A DNA stretch of 64,000 nucleotides from Pomacea canaliculata (GCF_003073045.1 NC_037594.1:22326927-22390926); one strand, 5' to 3'; shown: positions 10,484 through 22,472, counted from the first letter of the stretch. Translations and numbers: made by a program. Notes: a model not told the origin generated them from the letters alone.

Positions 10484-12624
10484 TTATATGATCCGCTCAT
10501 TCTTCATGACTTGATAGATGAGTCTCAGACCGTCGAAGTGAAAGTAGTGTTGAGGGTACTTGCACTCACTGACCAGGCGCCATTTGCCTTCCTGTTGCAA
10601 GCGAGTGACAAACGGCTGCCAACGGCCATTGAACTCACTGCAGGTCTCCAGGTATTCCGCTCGCATACAAACGAAGATGTGTCCACCTGAAGGTAAAAAT
10701 TGTAAAAAAAGTTAAAGATGTTCAAGTACAAAACAAATGTTTTCAGCTCCTCTACTTTATAGACTGGGTACAGTGTTAAACTGTGGAGAAGCGACTTATG
10801 AGTTAGGAAATGAGTGGATTCTGGTAGACACTCTTTCTCCATTTCAAAATATATAATGAGCTTAACGGGAGAACCATTCAAGCGAGTCACCAATAACTTA
10901 CCAGGTTTGACGATTCGTACAGCTTCTTCAAACGCTTCCACAGGCACAGCTCCCGGTCCAAACACTCCACACATGACAATGGCATCGTATGTGTCTGAAA
11001 TGAGATTTAAAATCGCTTACAAGAGACTCTACGAAGGCCCAGCATGTTGATTTTAGCTGATCGACATACAACGAGGAACATTGAAAATTAATCGAGTCTT
11101 TTTTCTATAAAGTACCATAATCGCCAATAAGGTCCAATTCTGTTGCATTTCTTTATGACATAACAGCCGTTTCTGTATTAAACAGAAATCCCCACCAACT
11201 TTTAGGATTCCGCCAAAATGAAGTAGAAGTAGGAAGAGGAAGTTAAAAAATGAATACCTTCATCAAAATCTTTGATGGGTTGTTGGTGAAGAAGCTATGG
11301 ATGAGTCTTTCATAGACACCCTTTTTGGCAGCTGACCTCAGCATTTCTGCCGACGGATCCAAGGAATCCACTCGCTCAAAGCCCAGGTTTCGCAGCTGAG
11401 GAGATACAGGATTGATACAGGAAAAGGTGAAGGTTCAGAACTTAGGACAAGATGCTTACTTACACTGAAGTGAATCTCCTGACCGCTCCCTAATGTCGCC
11501 ATAATTTGTAAATTGCTGGTCTCTTTTCCAGAAGACATTTGTGTACTTATATAACAATGAACATTAGCATTAGGAAAAGACAAAAAGTACTACTATTGTT
11601 TATAACTATATTTTTTGCTTTATTTTTGTTGCTTTTGTTGGTACTGAATTTTGTACTGTTACGACTACCAAGAAAAACTGTAAGGTGCAGGAATTTCACA
11701 ATATTAAAAGAGTAATCATACAAGCACGCACGCAGAAAACTTTTAACTGTACCCGTTCTCCAACGAGGCCTGTACCCGCTCCGACATCCAGTATGCGGAT
11801 ATCGCGCCGAACAGGATACATGCTGAGAATGCCGAGGATGATCTGGTCGTGGGCCATGAGGTAATTGGACTCAACAGCCAACTGCGAAAGTAATACTTGC
11901 AAATGGTGAACACGACGAAGACAGTGAGGATTACTATGATTTTTTACAGCAAGAACAACAACGACGACAACGACAAGGACGATGAATTGAGCAAAGTGCT
12001 CAAAATTGCTGTCTGAGCAAATTATTCATGATCTGATGATAAGTAAAGGTAAGATCTAGACCAGACCTGGGGAAAGGCAGGCCCGCGGGCCGCATCCGGC
12101 CCGCTTCCTGTCTTTGACCGGCCCGCCCGCTGGTATATATACTATATATACAGTATTGGGTAAAACTGAGTTAACTTTATTAGTCCGGCCCTCTAAAACC
12201 ATCTCAATTTCTCATGCGGCCCCATGGGAAAATTAATTGCCCACCCCTGATCTAGACAGTGTGTTTTACATATTTCAGCGCTGTCTGTCTGTCCGTCCGT
12301 CTGTCTGTCTGTCCAGGAAGATGTATCCCTCTCTCGCGTCCTTCCTACCTCCTCCTTACTTTGCACAAACACGCATGCACATTAACACGCCCCAAAAAGC
12401 GAGAAGCTGATGGGGGATGAGGCAGTTGGGGGGGGGTTGAGGGGTTTGGGGGAAGAGGATGATAGGTCATCACTCACAGCGTCATAGGTGCCCATCTTGG
12501 CCCACTGGTCGTACATTCTCTGAGACTCGTCCACGCTGATTCCGGGTCGCAAAAGGTCATCCGTTACACGATAGATATCATGCCAGTAGGCGACATCTGT
12601 CGGTACTTGCTTCTCCTTCTGCAT
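10484..12624 (-). CDS. METTL27: METTL27-like methyltransferase, copy 2 (5 exons, one-base frame break)
   Basis: Same family and exon plan as copy 1. Exons on the minus strand are 12,624-12,478, 11,881-11,753, 11,395-11,258, 10,994-10,902 and 10,686-10,484. Exon 1 differs only in the first residues (MQKEKQ for MEDEKQ), and exon 2 keeps LDVGAGTGLVGER. All splice sites are canonical and the start and stop are in place. Exon 3 is 138 nt against 139 in copy 1: near its end caacaacccatc replaces caacgatcccatc, one base short, which throws exons 4 and 5 out of frame. Those exons are otherwise nearly unchanged (AVPVEAFEEAVRIVKPG is kept). So this is either a very young pseudogene or a working gene with an assembly indel. 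The second is favoured by the absence of other damage. Confidence 0.75.
12062..12249. mobile_element. 188 bp non-autonomous hAT-type element with 8 bp target-site duplication
   Basis: The element runs from CAGACCTGGGGAAAGG to TTGCCCACCCCTG, which are imperfect terminal inverted repeats of the CAGGGGTGGGCAA type. It is flanked by a perfect 8 bp duplication, atctagac (12,054-12,061 and 12,250-12,257), as expected for hAT. The interior is GC-rich at the left (ggcccgcgggccgcatccgg). The equivalent place in the left METTL27 arm (near 5,345) has no insert, so it entered after the inverted duplication. Confidence 0.85.
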
Positions 12625-12852
12625 GTTGTCCCTGTTGTCAGATCATCAACAAACGTAATCACTCTTTCATTCACGTAAGCAACCGTCGGTCGACTAGCCC
12701 CACAAAAAAAAAAAGACTTTTCTTGCAGATCGCTTCTTTTAAAGTTAATTTGTATTTCTCCTCTTGCTTGAAGAACTGATACTGAAACGCCTCACAGTCA
12801 CTCACACTTTTTACAAAGTTCCCAACTCATCTCACACACACACACACACAGT

Positions 12853-14059
12853 TGATGCTAAAAATGATATAGCTTTGGGCGAATGTGGAAGATTTCCTCT
12901 TGTGTCTGACTCATTTATAAGAATTATCCAATATTGATGCAGATTACTAACATCTAAACACAAGTACCCAAAACAATGTTACAATATATGCATCATGACA
13001 GTGTAATATAATCGTTCAGTATTGAATGTCATGATATTGTTTACTATTAAGTTAGAACCTCAAACATAACTGAAATGTTCATCTTGTACATTTACTTACT
13101 GTTGATGTCACCGATCGCCCCCAGCGTCGCCAGATGCACGCTCGCAACTGCTCACACACCCGGCACGACCACCCACCCACTCGCTCAGCCACAGGTGGGA
13201 CACGACTTACCTATCGAACCTTTGATGACCTTTGATGAGCTTAGACCACAACAAAGACGAAATGAATGGTACAAATCAGAAGTTATATCACATGGAGATA
13301 AAAAGGATGAAAAAAAAAAGGGAAAATACACATACGTGTACATACACGTGCAAGGAAACAGAAGTCTATCCCACGCCCAAGTAAGAGATAATGAGAAAGG
13401 TTAGTAATGCTGATATTAATATAAAAAAAAACCAAACACTTGCACACACTGAGGCACAGTAACTGTTAGAGTTCTTGCCCTAACGTTACATGTAAAGCAC
13501 GGTGAACTCTGTTGACACTGTCTCCTTCAGTTTCTGTGGCCTTGCGCGACCTCTCGCGCTGACCACCCCTTCACTTCAGTCCGACCCTCGACTGGTCCAC
13601 AGTCCGAGCTGCCTCGTTGACCACACGCCACACGACGCAGGACCGGACGACGAAGGCGATGGAACGAAGAAATGAAGGGAGGACGAAGCGTAGAACAGTC
13701 GAGACTCCACACACACAGGGGGCGGAAAAGGCGCAGAAGAATGAGAGGATGAAGTTGAAGAAATGCAGCGACGATCACACAAGAACAAAGACAAGATTGA
13801 CAAGATGATCACACAAGAATAAGAAGAATAAGACTAAAATGGAAAATGGAAATGGAAAGCCCACGCAGTTTGTGAGGTGTCCGGCGGTCACCCTCTCACA
13901 ACCAACAGCACCGGCAGTCCACTCCCGTCTCACGCAGACCCTGGTGGTCACCAACCGGCTACTGAACCCGTACCAGACACACGGATTTCCACTGGCTCAT
14001 GGTGGTTACTACTGGCTACTGTGTCCACTCACATTACCAGTCTTCCAGTCCATCGTTCT
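12853..14059. other. Intergenic, no gene recognised
   Basis: No coding exon can be supported. 13,880-14,030 is less AT-rich and contains two related words (ggtggtcaccaaccggctactg and ggtggttactactggctactg), giving open frames that resemble no family. A run of charged-residue frames at 13,600-13,810 is purine-rich low complexity. Confidence 0.4.
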
Positions 14060-14285
14060 GTTCGTAACATTTTCATCTCTGTTCTTCACCAGAACACTGC
14101 ATGCCTACCCGAATATGAAAGACAATCACAAATCTTCATGGTTACAGTTTTCAGACAAGTTTACTGCCTCGTCTATCTTTGTTTGATTGTTCAGCTTTGT
14201 TTTATGTGTATTCTTCTTTCTAATTTAACTAAAAACTCTTAATTTTTGTCTTCTTATGATTGATGGTATTGAAGAAACTTAGCGC
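14060..14285 (+). repeat. Displaced duplicate of METTL27 copy 1 3' flank
   Basis: Direct-orientation copy of 7,258-7,530: gttctgttcgtaacattttcatc, then gaaagacaatcacaaa.cttcatggttacag, then gttcagctttgttttatgtgtat. The polyadenylation hexamer is lost here (aactaaaa instead of aaataaaa). No METTL27 exon precedes it, so it is a gene-less fragment of a former duplication. Confidence 0.65.
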
Positions 14286-17200
14286 TTTAAAACAAGAACG
14301 AAACATGGGCAACCTATGGGGGACAGAAAAACAAACAAACAAACAACATATGAACTAAGGAAGAATAAACAAAAGTACCTCTAATGAATTTTGAAAAGCC
14401 AAATACAGAAAATACAAAGAACCAAGTAACAAGACTTGAATATGACTATGTATGGTACCCAAAGAATATAACGAAGAGAGGGATCCCGTTCGAAATTCTC
14501 AACACCAGATGTGCAACCAAGTTCTGCACTTTCTGGAATTAACTCTGAGTAGTGATCAGATCTTGGTCATTTTGTGCCAGTAACTACTGAAACTTGTCTT
14601 ACTGAGACAAATATAAAGGTTATCACTGTCATTGTCAGTAAAACTTAGTTCGTATTTGGCTGGCTTTAATAGTTTATGTTGATAAGAAACACACCAGCTG
14701 GTCATCTAGGTTTCGTGTCGGGCGTCATGACCGCGTTGATAACTCTGTTCGAGTTCTGCATTGCTGCTCTTGTTTTTGGACTAATGTTACGACTATGCTG
14801 AGTACTTTGGACATTACCAAACTTTATAGTTAAAATACCTAATTTTCTTACTAAATTTGCGAAGTTGACATTGCAATAAAGTACACATCGGACACTAAAG
14901 GGCTTTTCCTTTACATGGACTATATCTTACTAAGTTGACTGTGAATTGTAGGCGGCACAGAAGATCTAAGTTAATATTAAAGTTAATATTAAAGTTAAAT
15001 TTATTATGAATGTCAACAGGAATACTGGTTAGATATTTGACTGACTTGTTAATACAACGCTAGTGGCAAATCACGTGCAGAGGAGGGAAAAAGAGAACAT
15101 TCTGTCTTCCAATTAAAACATATGGAGAATATTTACTATTTATTACAGACAAGATGTATGTCTGTCACTGAATATATAACTTTTTATAATGACGATTGCT
15201 ATTTAAAATCTAGTAAACAAATATTATCTTTGTTTTTCCATACACAAAATAATGTGTTTAAAACAAAGGAAAAAGTTAAAGTATATAATTCAGCTAGTTT
15301 CCACAAAAGAAGAGAAAAAATTTTCAAAACGACAATTCATTAATCCAGCTGATGATGTGGCAAGTCTTTAAATTAATAGGATTCGCTATATGTCTCCACA
15401 CATGCTCTGTATCCATTATGCCTCACATCATCCAGGTCCTTGATTTTTTTAATGCATTTATTTAAATCCAGCAGACTGTAATCCAAAATACACAACATGT
15501 ACTTTGACAAATGTATATATTAATGCAATATAAAAAATTATCATTTAACCATAAAATGTATTATTAAATAAATCTTATTACAGACACTGAATATCACATC
15601 CAATAAGAATAATATACATTTATAAAACGTTTTTATCCACCAAGCAGAGAATACAAGTTTTGGCCTTCTTAGAGATTCCACTTAATTTTGACAACTTGGA
15701 CACTATCCGTAAACACTTGGCAAGATTTCTAGGTACAACTTTCAATTATTTCATGCTGATGCACATGCTTCAAGCAGCTATGTATGCAGCACCAGATGAA
15801 CATAGCACATCCATACATTCACCAATTTATTAGCAATTAAACCATTAAATAATTAAGCATAAAGGAAACACTGTTTAAAAAAAAGGAATGTGAATCTTAA
15901 GACTTGATAAACTTCAGAACACATTTATCAGTCACAATGCCGCCATACCTTATGTCTATAAAATGCAGTTCTTAATATTGAATTGCTTGGAAATTAATTT
16001 GGTAAAACGTGAAATGACAGAAAGTATGGTTTAAGATGTATTTAAATAATACATGTACTAAAGAGTAAAATGATATGAGAAGACCGCACCATTTACATTA
16101 GTTACAAAAAATTAGATAAAATATCAGAATGGTTCTATAAGCTTACAGATCTTGATGCTTTGGCTTATCGCAGCAGTTTTATGCAAACATACGCTAAGAT
16201 CACACCTGAGATGTTTGTTAGCATTATTGCAAGGTTGTTTCAAAAATAATTATAGTTCACTGTTTGTGCCTTTCATGAAAGTTATATCATTTGTTTATAA
16301 CAAATACAATAATATGAAAGTTAAAGACGTAGACTTAATCCATATGCATGCAAGCACACACACGCACATACAGACAAAAGCAGAATCTATATATACAGAG
16401 ATTAGGCACGCGTATTTCATTCCCGGGCAAGGAAAACAGCTGAATGAAACAATGATGCTAAGAATACTGATGGAGTCATTGAATATTATGTCACATTATC
16501 GAATGTATAAAAATATTTTTCAATATTCTTACTGCTGAAAAGATTGCTGTATTGCACATAATTGTAAATACTGACAGCGAGTCATTTATAGAACAACCTT
16601 ACAGATTTCTGGACATAAAAAAAACAAAACAAAATAAATGATTCTTTCTGAATGTAAACATATAGAGCGTAACCTCAGAAAATATTTAGTGACAGTGACT
16701 TGTTTAAAATGCATCCATACAAAGAGCTAGAATGGTATCTTGTTTTCTGCAATATTTTTTTACATCTGAGGTTCACAAAGCTATTTTTAAAGCATTAGAC
16801 CAATAACACTCTTGCAGTTAATAGTCCATGTTAATCATGAAAATGTTTTAAAATCACTTAATCCTGATTCTGTTAAAACGTAAAAACTAAGCATCTATTC
16901 AATGCCACACATAAAGAAGTTTTACAGTAATATGCATATGGATAAAAGATAAAACAGATGAAACATTGCACACACCCTTCTGTGTTCTTATAATGGAACA
17001 GCCTTTACAAATTTCTAAAGTCACAGTTTAAAGTCAACGTGACAATAAGATGGTAAAAATAGTAGCAAAAATGAAAAGAAACAAACCTATATACCTTATA
17101 TTTCAGATCAAGAACTCTGTGACTGGACTGACCCTTTGCAGACAAGATTTACACATTAAACCAAAACAATAAATATCCAATGATGACATACTGACACATA

Positions 17201-18277
17201 CATTAAAAATTTATGCTCCAATTTGTTACATAAGCTTTCAACCCTGCTTTTTAAAGTCAAATGGCACAATAGGATCAAGGATCATCTTTTGAATGTACTG
17301 AAATGCAGGCACCTTGACCTTCCTGCTGTAGGAAACAGAGGGAGAAGGTCATACAAAGGCATGGAAAAGGGATGCAGCATGTTTAATACTGGCAGTATCC
17401 AAAGGTTTCTTCTCTACCTTATGGTTACCGAAATGAATTTGAATCCTGCCTCTTGCCCAGTTTTATCTTGAAGCTTATTTTAATACCACTTTCTTAAGGT
17501 TTTGAGCTATAAATAATGCATATTCCACAAGCTACCTTGTAATTAAGCACTCTGTCAAAGTGAAAACTTTTAAACTGGCTGAACACAGAACACAGAAAGC
17601 ACTCTTTTCATTCATAACTGATCAAAGTGTTTTCCTGTTTCCTTTCTTTTTAATATATTTCTGCACCTACCTTACTTGTCATAGCTCTAACCCTTTCGCT
17701 GAACGAAAAGGTCATAATTCTAGTTTGTGACCTTTAGTTTTCTACTATGTATGTCATTTTACGTCTTTTTCATATGAATATTTATCTTCTCAAAGGTGTT
17801 CTGGAATTACCGCACATGTGAAATCTAGGGTACAAAACATAAGAGGTCTAACTCAAGTGATCTTTCAGGTAGGTCAAAAAGTGCACATACCCACATCTCA
17901 TGAAACTTTAGCCTAACCAGTAAAACATTTTCCAGATGATCCTTGAATGCTAATTTTTACTGTATAATAGATGCCTATATATAGCTGCAGTAAGACAAGA
18001 TCCCCTTTATGTGATGTCTGGGGCTAGCAAATTAACATACTTGTTCTGACCTTTGGCCACTGCCTGTTTATGCAAAAGAAGTCAATATTATATAATAAAC
18101 ACCCTGAGTGGAGTGGGTTAAAGGAATGCCATAATGCTGGAGCAACTTGAGTTGCAACATCTATTTATAAGAATGAAAAAATGAGAGCCAGATGAGATGT
18201 TTATGTTAACAGTTTTCAGAGTACTCGTCTCCAAAATGTGGTAAAATGATTCTCAATGGTTATGTTAGCCATGAAAT
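14286..18277 (-). other. AT-rich stretch, probably partly 3' UTR of the membrane-protein gene
   Basis: No coding exon recognised on either strand. The part nearest the stop codon at 18,278 may be a long 3' UTR of the minus-strand gene. Hexamers readable as AATAAA on the minus strand occur at several places (for example near 15,145), so the end of the transcript cannot be fixed. Confidence 0.35.
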
Positions 18278-19653
18278 TCACTTTCTTCCAGGAAATAACT
18301 CAGAATATGCAGGTGGAGGCAGAGAAGATGTTGTTAGTGGCCGAGCTATAGATAATTCAGACTCAGGTAATCGAGGCTGTGGAATGGATGATAATAACCC
18401 CAGAGATGTAGAGGCAATTGTGGTATCATCATCACCAGGAAAATCAGGCGCTGTGGGAGCTACAGATGATGGTAGTGGTAAGCTTTTGCAGTCAATTATG
18501 CAAGGAAGCATATGATACTCAGATCTATGAACTGGTCTCCCTGGTATGATGACAGCTGCTCCTGGCTGTACATCTGAATGAAGTGGCCTTCGTGGTGTGG
18601 TAGCAGGTGTACTTTGCAACACTTCTGAATGAAGTTTAAAAACACACACACACACAGACATATTAAAGGTAGAGTAAAAAACAAGACACTTCTTTTTCAT
18701 AAGCATACTTTATCAAATAGAAATACATTAATTGCTATTCTTGATTACTTTAACATATTAATAAACAAAGCATATATATACATACTAATAAAGTCACTGG
18801 AGTTTAAATAAAAAAGTTGAATTTACCAGTAAAAGTGGTGGCAGAGAGATCCCTAGGCTGGCCATTTCTACTGTGAGATGTGTGATGCCCTTTGTAAAAC
18901 CAGCAGTAACAGATTGAGACAATGACTGTGATCACCACAAAACTGCCAACAATCAGGCACATTTCAAGCAGACCATTCCATGTTGTCATGCTTAACTTCC
19001 CCCAGAATCTGCACATACCTAGCAAATTTCATAAACATTTAGATTATTTTTCCATTCATATCTTATATAACTTCATTTTGATAATATTACATGATATATG
19101 AATGATTTTCTGATCGGCACTTTTTTAAGAAAATGGAAAAGACTAGTAAAACTACTGACATAACTTATTTTCAGACGTCAATATTGTCTTAGTAATCTAA
19201 AATATTGTTACTATGTCAGTCTTAGATATACATGCTCATGTGGAAATGCCGCTTCCAAAAGTGAAGAAACTGAAAACTGGCAATTCCATAGGTTGAGAAA
19301 AAAAAGTATCAGTGTTCACTTAATAATGAAAGTATAATTTGTTGGCGTGCATTGTTTATATGGGGGTTGTCTGTTCTTGACATGAGGACAGGACCTGAGT
19401 AATGCCGTGATTTCGCCGGGTCAGTCGGTCAGCTACACGTAGTGTAAGTGTCAAAAGTTATAATTTATGTTATCATACCTAGCACAGTCTTACTTAAGAT
19501 TTTTCAGCATTATACATTAAGACTTTTCCCGTTTTATGAGTTTGTCATCAACCGTATTCCTAAATTTATCAGGGATTTCATACATCATACAGTACTTACG
19601 ATTGTCTGCTCAGAATTGTCTCCCTGTAGATGGTTAACCTAATGCCTACGACG
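18278..19653 (-). CDS. One-pass membrane protein with C-terminal PPxY motif (3' exons, 5' end not found)
   Basis: Three exons join in phase: 19,653-19,600, 19,008-18,827 and 18,624-18,278 (stop). All have AG acceptors and the first two have GTAA donors. The 194 visible residues begin with VVGIRLTIYRETILSRQSFW, then one hydrophobic span (LLEMCLIVGSFVVITVIVSI) followed by CYCWFYKG, then a Ser/Thr/Pro-rich tail of about 130 residues. The tail ends SSLPPPAYSELFPGRK. PPPAY is a PPxY motif, known as a ligand for WW domains such as those of NEDD4-type ubiquitin ligases. With the hydrophobic span before a Cys-rich border, a type I or III topology with a cytoplasmic tail is likely. The first visible exon starts mid-codon, so at least one upstream exon (signal peptide or ectodomain) is missing from this model. 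I do not recognise the family. Confidence 0.65.
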
Positions 19654-21109
19654 CTGAAAAATAAGAAATCGGTAAATAAAAGACATATAATAAAAAGGGT
19701 AGTCTATTTTTTAAAAGACTAACCACGCTTTGTGACCAAATTTTTTATCTTGTTCCAAAAAGAGGCTGGTCCATGTCTGGAATAAGCTGTTTGCCTTCTT
19801 TTGGTTTTTTTTTTTTTCCGCGTAGACCCTAGTCTTTTTTGTGCAGTGTATTAACCTACCTATCTATCGTATAGATGTATAAGTTCGTGGCACATTTTAT
19901 TCACATCAGAGCAGAAGATCGTTTACACACAGGGATAGGTGTACATTATGCCCTCTCCAACCCCTCGGAGTTCTATTGCTAGTGTAAAAGATTCTTTCCC
20001 GCATGTGTGCGGCTTCAAGCTAGCTAGCGTACCTGTAGGCCGTTGCTCGGCAAGCACTATCATTATAAAATGACCATTACAAATTCACCCTTTCACTAAT
20101 TATTTGAATGACACTTGAGGAAAAATTTAAGTAGCCTTTTGGATGACATTACAGTTTTATTGATATTGTTGGGGTCAAAATTAACCTAATGAGGCATTAA
20201 TTAGAGTGATTGATGATTAGCATCGCACTCAATTCCATGACTATTGAGGGGGGAGGGGGTGAGATAGGTGTGTTACTGTAAATATCCTAATAATATAGCA
20301 TTGCAGTTAAAAATGCTGCTTGATAAAGTATAAATCTTTCTGCCTTGTTTTATTTGCAAGCAATGCATTTTCTCTACAAACCAAATTATGTGGTGTACAT
20401 GGTATTGACATCCTAGCAGATCCACTTGGGACATCTTACTTTTGATGTATGCAAATGACATTACTATTGTTGCTGTCACGAAATCATAGAAATGTAGAAC
20501 AAACTGGCATCTCGAGGTGCAAGTTCGGGTTTATGTATAAGCACATTACCCGACAGGAAAGCTAGCGATAGATATATATCTACGCTAGATAAAGGGCGAG
20601 AGAGTGGGAAGTGATGTTTTGATAATTGCTACTCAGAGAGGCCTCGGTATTTTTTAAGAGAGTGTGACATGCGCACCACACGTCTATCCGCTCGGTCATT
20701 TATCAGGTGACAGGTCCGTGGATTCACAGCACTTTAGTAATTAAGGGTCGACACGGATCAAAAGACCAGTTGTTTTTGGGCACGGTCAGCAAGGGGATCT
20801 CATCTCAGGTAACTAAGAGGATGTTGAAGGCTGGGTGGCTTTGTCTTCTACTATCTACGATGCGTGGTTGGCTGTCATCAGTTACGTAGATAGTTGAGCT
20901 TAGGTGTGAGAATGATCGATGACCAGTTGAATGCCATGAAGGTTCTGAAACCGCCGATTTGACACTGTGTCGGACCACAAACAAATAATTTAATGAGAGT
21001 CTTCGAAAAGCTGGTCAATGGTTGGTATTTCCTCCAGTTAAGAATTATGTCACCATTGCTTTACATTTCGGTCCAATTTTACAGCAAGCACTCGTCTGTA
21101 TTGTGTGAG
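19654..21109. other. Intergenic or 5' intron; nothing assigned
   Basis: It should hold the upstream exon or exons and promoter of the minus-strand membrane-protein gene, if they are within the window. I could not pick a convincing exon with a phase-2 donor. No repeats of note. Confidence 0.3.
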
Positions 21110-22472
21110 CAGGGATGGGAAGTAGCTGTAGTCTAGCTACAGCTACTGTAGCCGGCTACAAATTTTGTAGTTTGTAGTGTAGCCGGCTACAAATTTTTAA
21201 AAGGTAGTTTGTAGCCGCAGCTACATTTTAGAAAGTAGCCGTCAAAAAGTAGTTTGGCTACAGTTTGGGTACTTTCACGACCATTCGTCAACAGCGTGTC
21301 AGCAAGACGACGACAGCCACTGCTCTCACTGCTCGGTGTTTGGACAGCCAGACACCCACGTTTCTCGTGTTAGCAAGTAATAGTGTTTTGTGTGTACGTT
21401 TGATGTTTGTGTATGTTGCTACAGCCAGCTGGCTACAGCTATAACTTTTTATAACATCACGCTTTTAAAACTAGCCAAAAGAAGCTGACTACATTTTAAA
21501 AGTAGTAATTGTAGCTGTAGTGTAGCCGGCTACATTTTGAAAAAAAAGTAGCTGTAGCCTAGCCGACTACAAATTAAAAGTACAGTGATACCTCGGTTCT
21601 CGAACGCCTTGACTTTCGACCAAATCGGTATTCGACCAGGAAATTCGAGAAAATTTTGTCTTGGAATCCGAACAAATATTTGGAACTCGAACATCCGAAC
21701 GTCCGAGATGAGCCGAATGGCGTTCATTCTGCCCAGCGCGCCTTGCTTGCGTCATCAGTGTGAGTGCAGAGAGAGAGAGAGAGTCACGTTTTTGTGGAGA
21801 GAGTCATGAAATGTGTGCAAAATGGGCAGAAATCGCAAATTTTGTTGAACATGATGTTCACCCTGATAAAGTGGTAGCAAATAGAGCAGTTAACATTTTT
21901 AATGACAATGTTATGTCCACTTTCCGCAAAATTTTGCAAAGGAGAAAAAAACAGCAAACAATTGACAAATTCTTCCGTAAAGAAATCAGACAAGCAACTG
22001 CAGAGCAAGATTCTGATTCTCCTCAGCAAAAGATACAGAGAACAGAAACACCCGAAGAGCAGTTACCCTCTGTTTTTATTAAAGAGGACTCCCCTTCAAA
22101 ACAATAACCATCCCCCTACCCTCTTCCCTCCACATTCATTCTCTCCTGCCATAAAGTTTGGTACAGGTACAGTAAATGAAACACAATTTACTGTACTGTA
22201 CTGTACAGTACATTTTATTTATTTATTTATTTTTTTTTTAATAAATACACTTTTATTTCTTATTTCTTGTTGAGACTCATGTTTTTCTACATATTATATA
22301 CAAATTAGGCCAGTAAATAGGCATTTTCTGGGGCTTGGAACGAATTAATTCAGTTTCCATTATTTCCTATGGGTTTCATTGCTTCGGTTCTCGAACAATT
22401 TGGTTCTCGACCGTCCTCCCGGAACGAATTATGTTCGAGAACCGAGGTATCACTGTAGCTTGCCCAACCCTG
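21110..22472. mobile_element. Non-autonomous hAT-type element, interrupted by a Tigger-type element
   Basis: Ends are CAGGGATGGGAAGTAGC and GCTTGCCCAACCCTG, inverted repeats of hAT type. The flanks tgtgtgag (21,102-21,109) and tgtgtaag (22,473-22,480) are an 8 bp target-site duplication with one mismatch. The left 470 bp is built of many gtagc/gctac words in both orientations, like hAT subterminal repeats, and has no transposase. A second element sits only 17 bp from the right end (21,583-22,455). Without it the hAT copy is about 490 bp. Confidence 0.8.
21583..22455 (+). mobile_element. Tigger/pogo-type DNA transposon, internally deleted, nested in the hAT element
   Basis: Perfect or near-perfect terminal inverted repeats of about 23 bp (cagtgatacctcggttctcg at the left, its complement at the right) are flanked by TA on both sides, the Tc1/mariner-pogo target duplication. 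At 873 bp it is far shorter than a full Tigger element. An uninterrupted reading frame from about 21,760 to 22,107 encodes only the last part of a Tigger-type transposase. It includes HPDKVVANRAVNIFNDNVM, then FRKILQRRKKQQTIDKFF, then an acidic tail. The DNA-binding and DDE catalytic parts are deleted, so the copy could move only in trans. AATAAA-like sequence follows at about 22,240. Confidence 0.85.

Larger units (their letters stand above)
10365..12852 (-). repeat. Right arm of METTL27 inverted duplication
   Basis: Reverse-complement match to 4,681-7,210. The outer boundary falls in a (CA)n microsatellite at about 12,836-12,851, where copy 1 has a short GT-rich stretch. The inner boundary falls just past the copy 2 stop codon, where gaagcgcctatattatggg matches gaagagcctatatatatt in copy 1. 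The arm carries a hAT-type element that the left arm lacks. Confidence 0.85.

Noticed and set aside
10475-10690. Plus-strand frame of 71 codons (also mirrored opposite 6,894-7,238)
   Set aside because: Antisense of METTL27 exon 5. It looks conserved only because the exon is duplicated.
13527-13812. Overlapping Ser/Pro/Cys-rich and charged frames
   Set aside because: Low-complexity stretch, no splice sites or motifs.
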